From NCBI GenBank assembly GCA_002366835.1, contig DFBZ01000064.1, positions 1 through 46,235 on the forward strand: a stretch of DNA of 46,235 bases. The letters are read 5' to 3'. The stretch comes from Gammaproteobacteria bacterium UBA3067. GTDB taxonomy: Bacteria; Pseudomonadota; Gammaproteobacteria; Pseudomonadales; UBA3067. Below are positions 8,862 to 17,206 of this stretch, in pieces; the stretch's first letter is position 1; every line of letters starts with the position of its first letter. The notes beneath the pieces were generated by a model. The model saw only the letters and a list, made by a program, of their open reading frames with translations, was not told the DNA's origin and did not search any database. Position numbers and translations under genes: made by a program.

Positions 8862-10139
8862 TCAAAATACCGAATCCATGGAAAATTTCACAATGTTGAC
8901 GCTATCGCCAGTGGGGGGCTGCGAGGCGCTAAATTGCCCGATGCTACCATTGAAATCGGTGATATGGCTTATCTCCACTTTGGCGGAAACAGCCGGCAAA
9001 ATTTCATATCGCAAGCCTAGTGTGTAAGTGCTTTGGTTTTGAACAAGGAAAGAATCGGCGATAGCGCCCACCTGCTCCCCCGGAGGTATCAGGATCGTGT
9101 TTCCTGAAGTTATTGTTCCGATATTTCTGGCACCTTGATCCTGCACTTCCATTTTGGCGGCCGTAAAATGCGGCATGATTTTACCAAACCGATAGCCCAT
9201 CATAAGGTAAACGCCACTGGTATCCGTGAACCAACCTTTAAGCTCAAGTTGCGCAAATTCGCCCATTAACAGCCATTGACCGTTATCGAATATGGCTCCG
9301 GCACTTAAGTAGCTGATATCTGACTCAAGGTCTAAAAAACTCAGTGTGTCACCAGCCACTATTGGCGTATTTGCAATAGTAGGCAGGGGCATGTCTAGGC
9401 CTGGGATATTGCCTGTTACAAGGGTATAACCCAGCCTGTAAGTGATGTATTCGTTGCGGGTGGTGATGCTGAGGCTAACTAAATCGTCTAGGGAGACATC
9501 TCCGACTATAGGGTGGCTAAATGCATTGCTGCCCCACATGGCTTGCAGGCTCGTATCCCAGTTTCCCATGGGGATTTTATAGAGCATATTGATGCCGTTA
9601 TACGTGCTGTCACCGGTAATGCCGTAGACTTCGTCTGGGGCATAAATCCAGGGGTTGGCATAACCCACTTCGATGTATTCGGAAAGAAGATAAAGAGGTG
9701 CTTTTTGACGACCCAGCCTAAAAGTCAGTTGATTGGATGCCTTAAAAGCAATGTAAGCCCACTCGGCTTCCATGTGCCATTCTTCTTCACTGCGAGCAAC
9801 GAACTGGGTGGTAATGCTTGTACGGGGGTTGGGCGAAAAAGACATTTGCACGCCGATATTTGAAAGGGCACCAAAGTTATTTTTTTCGGTGATGCCACCC
9901 CAGTTTTCGGTTATGGAGCTGTCGTCGGAGCGTGCATAAGCTGCGCTGATAAAACCATCAATTTTAAGTTTTTTATTGTTTTTGCTGAGTTTTCTTTCCA
10001 GGGTGTTTATTCTTCTTTCGAGCTGCTGCCAATCTTCAGGGGCTTGCTGGTTGGCGCTACTGCCAGCACTGCTTGCTATAAGGGGCGAAAGCATCAAGAG
10101 GGAGAAAGCCATTATTTGCATGCGTTTTGTTTGCCGCAT
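8862..10139 (-). CDS. Outer-membrane porin-like beta-barrel protein
   Basis: 425 residues with a signal peptide, then a short coiled coil (DWQQLERRINTLERKLSKNN, ~36-60) of the kind that precedes many phosphate-type and OprO/P-like porin barrels. Alternating beta strands follow (IDGFISAAYARS, ITTQFVARSEEEWHMEAEWA, FRLGRQKAPLYLLSEYIEVG). The C-terminus is Phe (KFSMDSVF), the usual barrel-assembly signal. It heads the minus-strand set porin, PstS-like protein, TolC. Substrate unknown. The pairing with a PstS-like protein hints at an anion, but that is inference only. Confidence 0.8.
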   Translation of the reverse strand: MRQTKRMQIMAFSLLMLSPLIASSAGSSANQQAPEDWQQLERRINTLERKLSKNNKKLKIDGFISAAYARSDDSSITENWGGITEKNNFGALSNIGVQMSFSPNPRTSITTQFVARSEEEWHMEAEWAYIAFKASNQLTFRLGRQKAPLYLLSEYIEVGYANPWIYAPDEVYGITGDSTYNGINMLYKIPMGNWDTSLQAMWGSNAFSHPIVGDVSLDDLVSLSITTRNEYITYRLGYTLVTGNIPGLDMPLPTIANTPIVAGDTLSFLDLESDISYLSAGAIFDNGQWLLMGEFAQLELKGWFTDTSGVYLMMGYRFGKIMPHFTAAKMEVQDQGARNIGTITSGNTILIPPGEQVGAIADSFLVQNQSTYTLGLRYEILPAVSAKVEISHITDFNGSIGQFSASQPPTGDSVNIVKFSMDSVF

Positions 10140-10416
10140 GGAGCTGTCCTTTAATTCGGGTTGTACTGGGGTTTTTATGAATGCTTCAAAACAAACGGTT
10201 TCGTTCGGAGTTAATTAGATGTGTTCTCGCTACAGTCTGTATTGTCGCATGGAATGCTATTATACCGGCGAGAATCGTAAGCTTCACTAATATAGCACTG
10301 TACAAATAATACGCGAGGTCTTTGTGCAAAAGAGTGTCAATGTTGGCCAGAAAGATGGGAACACGATACATTATCCAATGAAGCCCTGAATGGGGAGAAT
10401 AATACGGGTGAGGATT

Positions 10417-11196
10417 ATGTTCCAAAAAAGAAGAAGACTATTTTTGTGCCTAATACTGCCCTATTTTCTTCTCTCTGACTTTACCGTTGCTGATGAGGCG
10501 TTAGACTCCACAAGCAGAGCATTGGCGATTCTACGTCAAATTGATGACCTCTGGCGAGGGGATTCTTCCCACAGTCTATTTTCAATGAAAATAAAAACTG
10601 GCCACTATACCCGCACTTTGCGCCTCGAAGGTTGGTCGTTAGACACCGAAAAAACCCTGGTGCGTATTCTTGCCCCCAAAAAGGAGCAGGGGGTAAGTAG
10701 CCTGAAGTCGGGTAAGCACCTTTATACGTATTTGCCACGCACTGATCGTACTATTCGATTGACTTCCAGCATGATGATGGGCTCTTGGATGGGTAGTCAT
10801 TTCACTAACGATGACCTTGTGCAGGAATCCCGCCGTGAGCGGGATTACGACATTGATATTTCATTTGAAGGTATTCGTGACGGGCGGAATATTATTGAAT
10901 TTACTTTAATTCCCAAGGTAGATGCCGCAGTGGTATGGGGCAAGGTGATGTTGACGGTGATTGCCGACACGCTGCTGCCCGTAGATGAACAGTATTATGA
11001 CGAGGATTTTAATCCGGCACGTACGATTATTTTTTCCGATATGAAAGAACTGGGTGGTCAGGTGCGACCGGCAACGATGCGAGTGGTGCCCAGTGACAAA
11101 CCTGATGAATATACTGAAATTACTTATCAAGTGTTGGCGCTGGATATTCCCTTGGACGACAGCTTCTTTTCCCTTAATCAGTTAAAGCGTCGCTAG
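10417..11196 (+). CDS. LolA-like outer-membrane lipoprotein-sorting family protein
   Basis: About 259 residues from the ATG at 10417, which gives a clean signal peptide (MFQKRRRLFLCLILPYFLLS) with GAGG just upstream; a longer start at 10390 is possible. The mature part has LDSTSRALAILRQIDDLWRG, then LolA/LolB-like beta strands (FSMKIKTGHYTRTLRLEGWS, YLPRTDRTIRLTSSMMMGSW, and LPVDEQYYDEDFNPARTIIF). It matches COG2834-type proteins that accompany FtsX/MacB permeases, and the two permeases and an ATPase follow. It probably receives or chaperones a lipid or lipoprotein extracted by that transporter. The stop codon TAG (11194-11196) lies inside the CTAG that borders the inserted element B. Confidence 0.8.
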   Translation: MFQKRRRLFLCLILPYFLLSDFTVADEALDSTSRALAILRQIDDLWRGDSSHSLFSMKIKTGHYTRTLRLEGWSLDTEKTLVRILAPKKEQGVSSLKSGKHLYTYLPRTDRTIRLTSSMMMGSWMGSHFTNDDLVQESRRERDYDIDISFEGIRDGRNIIEFTLIPKVDAAVVWGKVMLTVIADTLLPVDEQYYDEDFNPARTIIFSDMKELGGQVRPATMRVVPSDKPDEYTEITYQVLALDIPLDDSFFSLNQLKRR

Positions 11197-11533
11197 GGAA
11201 CCTCTGAATGATTCTGAACGAAGTAGAGGGCCTGCCCCGTGAAACGTTTTGGGTATTGTATTCAAAATGTTCAGATTTGAGGCATGAAGTGCACGTAATG
11301 CCCAATACGCTTCGCGGGGCAGGCTCTAGCGGGCTATTGCGAACGACTGCATGGATGCAGGAGGTACGGTTCCAAGGAAGGAAGCGGTAGAGCCGAGTCA
11401 GGAACAGAGGCCGAGAGCAACGCATGGAGCAGTTGCCGAGGTTTATACCAACAGTAGGCGCTTTTAGGCGACGAAAAATCTGGATATTTTGGGTGCAAGA
11501 TACGAGTTTATGAATTGTTCAGAGGTTCCCTAG
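11193..11533. mobile_element. MITE-like element B (333 bp between CTAG copies)
   Basis: CTAG copies at 11193-11196 and 11530-11533 bracket 333 bp with perfect 12-bp inverted ends GGAACCTCTGAA. It contains a hairpin (CCTGCCCCGTGAAACG... facing ...CGCTTCGCGGGGCAGG) and, inverted relative to element A, the shared block CTCGGCCTCTGTTCCTGACT and GGCTCTACCG. There is no coding sequence. The left CTAG contains the TAG stop of the LolA-like gene, and the right CTAG immediately precedes the ATG of the permease. Removal would join stop and start directly. The right terminal repeat supplies AGAGG eight bases before that ATG, so it may act as the present ribosome-binding site. Confidence 0.85.
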
Positions 11534-12754
11534 ATGAACATTGTACTTCTGGCCCCCCGAAACTTATTACGTAGCTGGCACCGCTCTTTAGTGACAACGC
11601 TTGCTATGGGTTTTGCGGGTGTCATTATGATTGTGTTTGCCAGTTTAATGGATGGCATGCTGCAAGCCAGCGAACGTAATGCCACCATGATGAATACCGG
11701 CGAGTTGCAGTTACACGCGAAGACCTACCTGGATGACCCTGACCTATACGCCGTGATGCATGATGAAAAGGCGCTGTTAGAAAAACTTTCCACTGTGGGT
11801 GTCAGTGCCAGCCCTCGGCTGTTTGCTTTTGCCTTGGCGGCAGCCGGAAGCAGTTCTGCCGGTGTGCAATTGCGAGGCATTACTCCCTCCCGTGAGGCGC
11901 AGGTGACCGAAATTCACAAACATCTTATGCTGGGTCTGTGGCTGGATGAGGTCGATACAGAGGGCGTGGTGCTGGGGCGAAAACTTGCCCGTTCATTGAA
12001 TATCAAGGTGGGGGAGGAGGTGATTCTGCTTGGCCAAGCCAGTGACGGCTCTATGGCAAATGAAATATTTCGCGTGCGCGGCATACTCAAGGCCGTGGCG
12101 GATGACATTGATCGAGCGGGGTTTTTTATGCTGTCCTCCTCGTTTCGGAAATTAATGGTGGTAAATGAAGGCGTGCATGAGATCGCCATGAAACGTCTAA
12201 ATCAAAGCGACACGCTGGAAACAAAACAACAGCAGGTGCAAGACATTGCCGGGCCTTATGAAGTGAAAGATTGGCGCAGTTTGATGCCGGTCATCGCCCG
12301 CATTCTGGAGTTGGCCGACGCTCAAACCATTTTCATGTTATTGATTACTTACGTTGCAGTCGGCATGGTGATTTTAAATGCCATGTTAATGAGTGTATTT
12401 GAGCGCATCCGGGAGTTTGGCATTATGAAGGCGTTGGGCGTGAACCCCTGGCAAATTGTGCAGCTGGTTTTTGCTGAGGCAATTTTACAGGCTGTTGTGG
12501 CGAGCCTTTTTGCCCTTGCTATGGGTGCCTGGCTGGCCTTGCTACTGCAAGAGCGGGGTATTGATTTCAGTCATATGGTTTCGGCCACGTCCTTTGCCGG
12601 CATCGCTTTGGAGCCGGTCTGGTATGCCCAGGTTTCTTTCCGCTCCTTGGCGCTACCCATCGTGTTTCTGTTTTTTATGACCTTGCTGGCAGTGATATAC
12701 CCGGCCATCAAGGCTGCGCTGATTAAACCAGTCGATGCGATTCATCACTTTTAA
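11534..12754 (+). CDS. FtsX/MacB-family ABC transporter permease 1
   Basis: 406 residues. The N-terminal membrane helix (RSLVTTLAMGFAGVIMIVFA) is followed by a ~200-residue periplasmic MacB-PCD-type domain (HKHLMLGLWLDEVDTEGVVL, GRKLARSLNIKVGEEV) and three helices at the C-terminus with the FtsX signature ERIREFGIMKALGVNPWQI. That is the four-helix topology of LolC/LolE/MacB permeases, which move substrates within the periplasm by mechanotransmission instead of pumping across the inner membrane. It pairs with the next permease and the ATPase. The start immediately abuts element B; its AGAGG is the only visible ribosome-binding site. Confidence 0.9.
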   Translation: MNIVLLAPRNLLRSWHRSLVTTLAMGFAGVIMIVFASLMDGMLQASERNATMMNTGELQLHAKTYLDDPDLYAVMHDEKALLEKLSTVGVSASPRLFAFALAAAGSSSAGVQLRGITPSREAQVTEIHKHLMLGLWLDEVDTEGVVLGRKLARSLNIKVGEEVILLGQASDGSMANEIFRVRGILKAVADDIDRAGFFMLSSSFRKLMVVNEGVHEIAMKRLNQSDTLETKQQQVQDIAGPYEVKDWRSLMPVIARILELADAQTIFMLLITYVAVGMVILNAMLMSVFERIREFGIMKALGVNPWQIVQLVFAEAILQAVVASLFALAMGAWLALLLQERGIDFSHMVSATSFAGIALEPVWYAQVSFRSLALPIVFLFFMTLLAVIYPAIKAALIKPVDAIHHF

Positions 12755-12766
12755 GGAGGCACAATC

Positions 12767-14029
12767 GTGAATCTTTCGGGTCTGGCATGGCGAAATATCT
12801 GGCGTAGAAAACGCCGTACAGGCATTACTGCCATATCGATTGGTTTTGGGGTGTTTCTGGCGGTGACCTCTAGCGGCATCGGCGATTACTCCTATACCAA
12901 TATGATTAACGCCAGTGCTCAGATGGGATGGGGGCATATCAGTATCGAGGCGCCAGGTTACTACCAAAGTCCGGCCCTTGATAAGCACATCAACCAGGTT
13001 GGAGCAATTCAGCAGATGCTTCAAAACACACCGGGGGTTGAAAGTAATTATGTGCGCATCATGGGGCAGGGTATGTTTGCCAGTGCCCACAAAAGTGTGG
13101 GGGGTGCCTTTTTAGCCATTGACCCGAATACTGAAACCGGCGCGCACAACCTGTTTCTCCGCTCGCTGGAAGAAGGGAAACTATTTGCTGCAAACAGCTC
13201 TGGGGTGGTTGTGGGGCGTGGTATGGCGCAAAAACTCAAACTGCGCTTGGGGAAAAAGCTGGTTTATACCACTACCGATAAAAAGGGTGAAATCGTCAGT
13301 GAAATTGCCCGAGTGACAGGCATCTTCACCACCGGTGTGAAGGAAGTGGACAGCGCATTTGTCTTGTTGCCCATTAACGCAGTGCGCCATACCATCGGAT
13401 ACAAAAGCGACGAGGCCAGCCTGGTGGCGGTGATGATTGAAGATCAGCGCTATACCACTAAAGTGCTTGCCTCGGTGCGAGAGCGGCTTGATAGTGAGTC
13501 TGGCCAAAATAACCTGTTGACACAAAACCGGGAAATTCTCAGTTGGCGCGAAACCCAGTCGGAAATAGCAGGGTTGATCAGTCTAGATCGCAGTAGCAAT
13601 TATATTAGCCAGATCCTGATTGGTTTATTAATCTCGGCAGGCATACTAAATACCTTGCTGATGAGCGTATTGGAGCGCACGCGTGAATTTGGCGTGATGA
13701 TGGCGGTGGGAATGGCGCCACATTCGCTGTTTTTTCTGGTGATAATTGAGTCCACCTGGTTGGCCTTTCTCGGTTTAGCTGTGGGCATTTTGATAACCAT
13801 ACCCTGGTATTTTTATCTCAATCGCATCGGTATTGATATGAGTGGCGCAATGGGGGATGACTATACGGCAGGCGGTGTACTGATCGACCCAGTGTTGAGG
13901 CTTTATCTTTACCCTGAGACCATTGTGGCCATACTGAGCGTTGTATTTTTACTGACGTTGTTATCTGGCTTGTACCCCGCATGGCGGGCTGGAAGAATCC
14001 CTCCTGTTGAAAGTTTAAAGGCGATGTAA
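12767..14029 (+). CDS. FtsX/MacB-family ABC transporter permease 2
   Basis: 420 residues from a GTG start with AAGGAGG overlapping the stop of the previous gene. The topology matches permease 1: N-terminal helix (RTGITAISIGFGVFLAVTS), a large periplasmic domain (NTPGVESNYVRIMGQGMFAS, GRGMAQKLKLRLGKKL), then three helices with ERTREFGVMMAVGMAPHSLF. It should form a heterodimer with permease 1, like LolC-LolE. The ATPase gene begins one base after its stop, consistent with translational coupling. Substrate not evident. Together with the LolA-like protein a lipoprotein or lipid is plausible; supply of apo-receptor lipids or a metal-related lipoprotein is speculation. Confidence 0.9.
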   Translation: MNLSGLAWRNIWRRKRRTGITAISIGFGVFLAVTSSGIGDYSYTNMINASAQMGWGHISIEAPGYYQSPALDKHINQVGAIQQMLQNTPGVESNYVRIMGQGMFASAHKSVGGAFLAIDPNTETGAHNLFLRSLEEGKLFAANSSGVVVGRGMAQKLKLRLGKKLVYTTTDKKGEIVSEIARVTGIFTTGVKEVDSAFVLLPINAVRHTIGYKSDEASLVAVMIEDQRYTTKVLASVRERLDSESGQNNLLTQNREILSWRETQSEIAGLISLDRSSNYISQILIGLLISAGILNTLLMSVLERTREFGVMMAVGMAPHSLFFLVIIESTWLAFLGLAVGILITIPWYFYLNRIGIDMSGAMGDDYTAGGVLIDPVLRLYLYPETIVAILSVVFLLTLLSGLYPAWRAGRIPPVESLKAM

Positions 14030-14030
14030 G

Positions 14031-14726
14031 ATGGCTCCAGCCGAGAAAAAGGTGATTATCAGTATTCAGCAGGTGAGCAAGTCTTACCAGCAGGGGAAGG
14101 TGAAAGTGAATGCCGTAAACGACCTGTCCCTGGATATAGAAGAAGGTGAATTTACCGCGCTGTGTGGCCCCTCTGGCTCGGGTAAAACCACCTTGCTGAA
14201 TATGATTGGTGGTTTGGATTTGCCCACTGAAGGTGTTATAAAGTTAGAGTTGCAAGAGCTTGCCCAGTTAAGCCGCATGGCTTTGTCTCACTTGCGTCGG
14301 GATCGTATTGGTTTTGTTTTCCAGGCCTATAATTTGATACCCGTAATGACCGCTTACGAGAATGCAGAATTCGTTCTCGCCCTACAGGGAATGCCCAAGG
14401 CCCAGCGTCGCGAACGTGTTATGTCGATCCTCAAGCAAGTAGGTTTGCAAGGGCTGGAATCGCGCCGTCCAGATGAAATGTCCGGCGGTCAGCAGCAGCG
14501 CGTCGCTATCGCCAGAGCCATTGTGACCCATCCCGCTGTCGTGCTGGCTGATGAGCCCACCGCAAATGTGGATTCAGAAAATGCCGAAGCCCTGCTGGAT
14601 TTAATGGAAGAGCTAAATCAACGTGAAGGCATTACGTTTATATTCTCCACCCACGACCCCAGAGTTATGAAACGGGCGAGGCGTTTGGTCTACCTGCGTG
14701 ATGGTCAGCTGGATCCAGCTGCGTAA
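14031..14726 (+). CDS. ABC transporter ATPase, LolD/MacB type
   Basis: 231 residues, the normal LolD length. Walker A GPSGSGKT is at 46-53, the Q-loop Gln at 98 (FVFQAYNLIPVMTAYEN), the signature SGGQQ at 151-155, Walker B VVLADE at 170-175 and the switch His in FSTHDP. The YNLIPVMTAYEN segment is typical of LolD/MacB/FtsE ATPases that work with FtsX-type permeases. It closes the LolA-like, permease, permease, ATPase operon. The stretch after it (14727-14833) contains no gene and leads to the copper receptor promoter. Confidence 0.93.
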   Translation: MAPAEKKVIISIQQVSKSYQQGKVKVNAVNDLSLDIEEGEFTALCGPSGSGKTTLLNMIGGLDLPTEGVIKLELQELAQLSRMALSHLRRDRIGFVFQAYNLIPVMTAYENAEFVLALQGMPKAQRRERVMSILKQVGLQGLESRRPDEMSGGQQQRVAIARAIVTHPAVVLADEPTANVDSENAEALLDLMEELNQREGITFIFSTHDPRVMKRARRLVYLRDGQLDPAA

Positions 14727-14833
14727 TTATTTAGCTCATGTCAGCTCACGTTGGCCCGCGCTCAAATTTGAACGCAGCCTGAGCAGTTGTTCAGCCGTTA
14801 GCGCCTACCTAACGCTTACCCAAGGCTAAAAGG

Positions 14834-14879
14834 TGCGACAATTTGTCGCATTTTCAATTAGTCTTTGCCTCCTTACTAT
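14834..14879 (+). promoter_or_regulatory. Palindromic operator plus promoter of the OprC-like receptor
   Basis: The palindrome TGCGACAATTTGTCGCA (14834-14850, 8-bp arms around one base) directly abuts a weak -35 TTTTCA (14851-14856). A 17-bp spacer leads to -10 TACTAT (14874-14879). A start near 14886 would give a ~50-nt leader. A palindrome touching a poor -35 usually marks an activator site. A close relative with identical geometry lies before the YcnI-like gene at 41713-41758. The GACAA/TTGTC core resembles the E. coli CusR box, but the centre is one base instead of two, so the regulator is not identified. Confidence 0.65.
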
Positions 14880-14935
14880 GATTAGATGATTCTAAGAATA
14901 ATTCGTAATTCGTAATTCATAGTGAGGGGACTATT

Positions 14936-17083
14936 ATGTTGTTGACGCACCGAAATAAAGAAAATACCCATTCGAGTTTATCAAAACGTACACAGCAATT
15001 TGGCTTGAGTGCATTGGCTTTAGCCGTGATCACTTATAGCGCAGGTTTGGCCGCAGAAGAAAAAAACGAAGCGCTTGAGCTGCCCGATATTGAAGTGACA
15101 GGTACCGAGCAGCAAGAGGACAAAACCCAGTTGGATCTACAATTACTGGCACCCAATGACACCGCCGAATACCTGCGTAGCCTACCTGGCGCAAATGTGA
15201 ATCAAAATGGCCCCTTAACCGGTATTGCCCAATATCGAGGTTTCTTTGGTGAGCGGGTAAATGTATTGGTGGGTGGCACTCATATCAAACCCACCTGTGC
15301 CAATTCTATGGATCCCCCTCTAAGCCATATCCCACCATCCCTGCTGGATTCCATCGAGCTAAAACGTGGTATCGCCCCAGTGAGCAGTGGCTTGGAGACA
15401 ATCGGCGGAAGCATTTCGGCTACCCCACTGAGCAATGAGTTCGGAGTATCCGATGAATTTGAAAGCACTGGCAAGCTATCCGGCGCTTACAAAAGCGTGA
15501 GTCAGGGCAATCAGCTCAGTGCGTTTCTTGGTACCGCCAATGACACACACCGTGCGAACGTCAGTTTGAGTGCCGAGCAAGGCGATGACTATGAATACCC
15601 TGATGGAGATGTCTCTCCCACTGAGTACGAACGGGCCACTTATGGGTTAGGTTACGGTTACCAGCGTGGTGACTACGAGCTGGATTTTAGCAGTCATTAC
15701 AATGACACCGGAGAGACTGGAACACCTGCATTGCCGATGGATATTATCTCCACTGAGGCACTGACTACGCGTGTTGGTCTCAAAGTGGATGTTGATGAGG
15801 GTCGCCAGCTTGAGGCACATGTTTCTGCTCAAGATGGCGAACACCAAATGGATAACTTCACCCTGCGTGCCGCACCTATGATGATGGGAGCCTCCATGCC
15901 CATGAAGCGTATTTCTGACGCCGAAGTAGATAGCCTTGGCTATGGCGTAAAATATACTATGCCAATGAACGAGGGGAACCTAGTGCTGGGGCTGGACGGG
16001 GATACCGCCACCAACAGCTCCACCATTACCAACCCCAATGATGCCATGTGGTATGTAGAAAACTTTAATGAGGCAGAAAGAGACCGTAACGGTGTCTTTG
16101 CAGAATGGGAAGGCAATGCGACGGATGCCTTGACTGTGCTCGTCGGCGCACGCGTTACCCGTGTCGAAATGGATTCCGCAGAAGTAAGCAGCACCATGGC
16201 GAAGAATATGCCCATGAGCGCAGCGGCGCAACTGGCTAATCGTTTCAACAGTGACGACCGCAATCAAAAAGACAACAATTTGGATGTCGTTTTGAACACC
16301 TCTTACGCCATGTCTGACACCTTCTCATTGGAAGCCGGTGTTGCACAAAAAACCCGCAGTCCAGGTTATCAAGAACGTTACCTGTGGATGCCCCTAGAGT
16401 CCACGGGTGGTTTGGCTGATGGGAATAGCTATGTGGGTAATATTCATCTCGACCCTGAAGTGGCCCACCAGTTGGAGCTGGGTTTTTCTTGGGATAACCA
16501 AAGTGCTTACTTAAAGCCGCGTGCTTTCTACCATAAGGTGGATGACTATATTCAGGGTACACCTGCAACCGACAGCACGGTTATTCAAGCCAGTATGATG
16601 GACACGACTCCCCTGCAGTATACTAACGTTGAAGCTGTACTTTATGGTTTTGATGCCCCCTTCGGCTACCAGCTGAGCGATAAGATAAGTCTCGATGGGC
16701 AAGTGAGTTATGTACGCGGTGAGCGCGACGATATAGACGATAACCTCTACCGCATAGCACCGCTGAATGGCTTGCTTGCTTTGTCCTATACTGAAAATAA
16801 CTGGTCATTGGTGGGTGAGGTAGAAGGTTTTGCCGCTCAAGATGAAGTCTCAGCCACCAATAGCGAAAAGGAAACCTCTGGCTATGGTTTGGTAAACCTC
16901 AAAGGAAGCTATCGACCTCAGCATAATCTTGAGCTCACAGCGGGTATAGAAAACGTGATGGATAAACAATACACGCAACACCTCGCCGGTTACAGCCGAG
17001 TGAATGTGGGCGCAATATCAAAAGGGGATCGTCTGCCAGGTGAAGGTCGTAACCTCTTTATTACAGCAAGCTTTGAGTGGTAA
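14936..17083 (+). CDS. oprC: OprC/NosA-type TonB-dependent copper receptor
   Basis: 715 residues. An N-terminal signal region (residues 1-40) is followed by a TonB-box-like ELPDIEVTG, a plug with TAEYLRSLPG and GFFGERVNVLVGG, and a 22-strand-size barrel ending in ASFEW. The key evidence is CANSM at 121-125 and HQM at 303-305. These match the CxxxM and HxM motifs that bind copper in Pseudomonas OprC (Cys143, Met147, His323, Met325), and the spacing between them is nearly the same. The Met-rich loops (APMMMGASMPM, TMAKNMPMSA) also suit copper. It should import copper ions across the outer membrane, powered by the Ton system encoded just downstream. The palindrome at 14834 probably regulates it. 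Confidence 0.85.
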   Translation: MLLTHRNKENTHSSLSKRTQQFGLSALALAVITYSAGLAAEEKNEALELPDIEVTGTEQQEDKTQLDLQLLAPNDTAEYLRSLPGANVNQNGPLTGIAQYRGFFGERVNVLVGGTHIKPTCANSMDPPLSHIPPSLLDSIELKRGIAPVSSGLETIGGSISATPLSNEFGVSDEFESTGKLSGAYKSVSQGNQLSAFLGTANDTHRANVSLSAEQGDDYEYPDGDVSPTEYERATYGLGYGYQRGDYELDFSSHYNDTGETGTPALPMDIISTEALTTRVGLKVDVDEGRQLEAHVSAQDGEHQMDNFTLRAAPMMMGASMPMKRISDAEVDSLGYGVKYTMPMNEGNLVLGLDGDTATNSSTITNPNDAMWYVENFNEAERDRNGVFAEWEGNATDALTVLVGARVTRVEMDSAEVSSTMAKNMPMSAAAQLANRFNSDDRNQKDNNLDVVLNTSYAMSDTFSLEAGVAQKTRSPGYQERYLWMPLESTGGLADGNSYVGNIHLDPEVAHQLELGFSWDNQSAYLKPRAFYHKVDDYIQGTPATDSTVIQASMMDTTPLQYTNVEAVLYGFDAPFGYQLSDKISLDGQVSYVRGERDDIDDNLYRIAPLNGLLALSYTENNWSLVGEVEGFAAQDEVSATNSEKETSGYGLVNLKGSYRPQHNLELTAGIENVMDKQYTQHLAGYSRVNVGAISKGDRLPGEGRNLFITASFEW

Positions 17084-17099
17084 GCTTAACAGCTACAAG

Positions 17100-17180
17100 C
17101 AGGGAACTTATGGCTAAGTTCCCTGGCTAAATTAAATGGATGTGGGTACTTTATAAGGGCGTTTAAAACGCCCTTTTTTT
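17100..17180 (+). terminator. Two hairpins, the second a rho-independent terminator
   Basis: First, AGGGAACTTA and TAAGTTCCCT form a perfect stem at 17101-17124 without a T-run. Then AAGGGCGTTT pairs with AAACGCCCTT (17155-17174), followed by a run of T to 17180. This ends the receptor transcript; the Ton operon therefore probably needs its own promoter. Confidence 0.85.
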
Positions 17181-17206
17181 GTGATTGATACTATTTGACT
17201 GATACT

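Noticed and set aside
10242..10249. TTGTCGCA half-site between porin and LolA-like genes
   Set aside because: Only one arm of the copper-gene palindrome is present, with no -10 at the 23-base distance; an 8-mer is expected by chance about once in this window.
10186..10425. Minus-strand 79-residue open frame between porin and LolA-like gene
   Set aside because: No ribosome site or domain; it covers the divergent promoter region.
14834..14850. Assigning the palindrome to CusR/CopR
   Set aside because: The known E. coli box has a two-base centre and different outer bases; the resemblance is noted but not enough to name the regulator.
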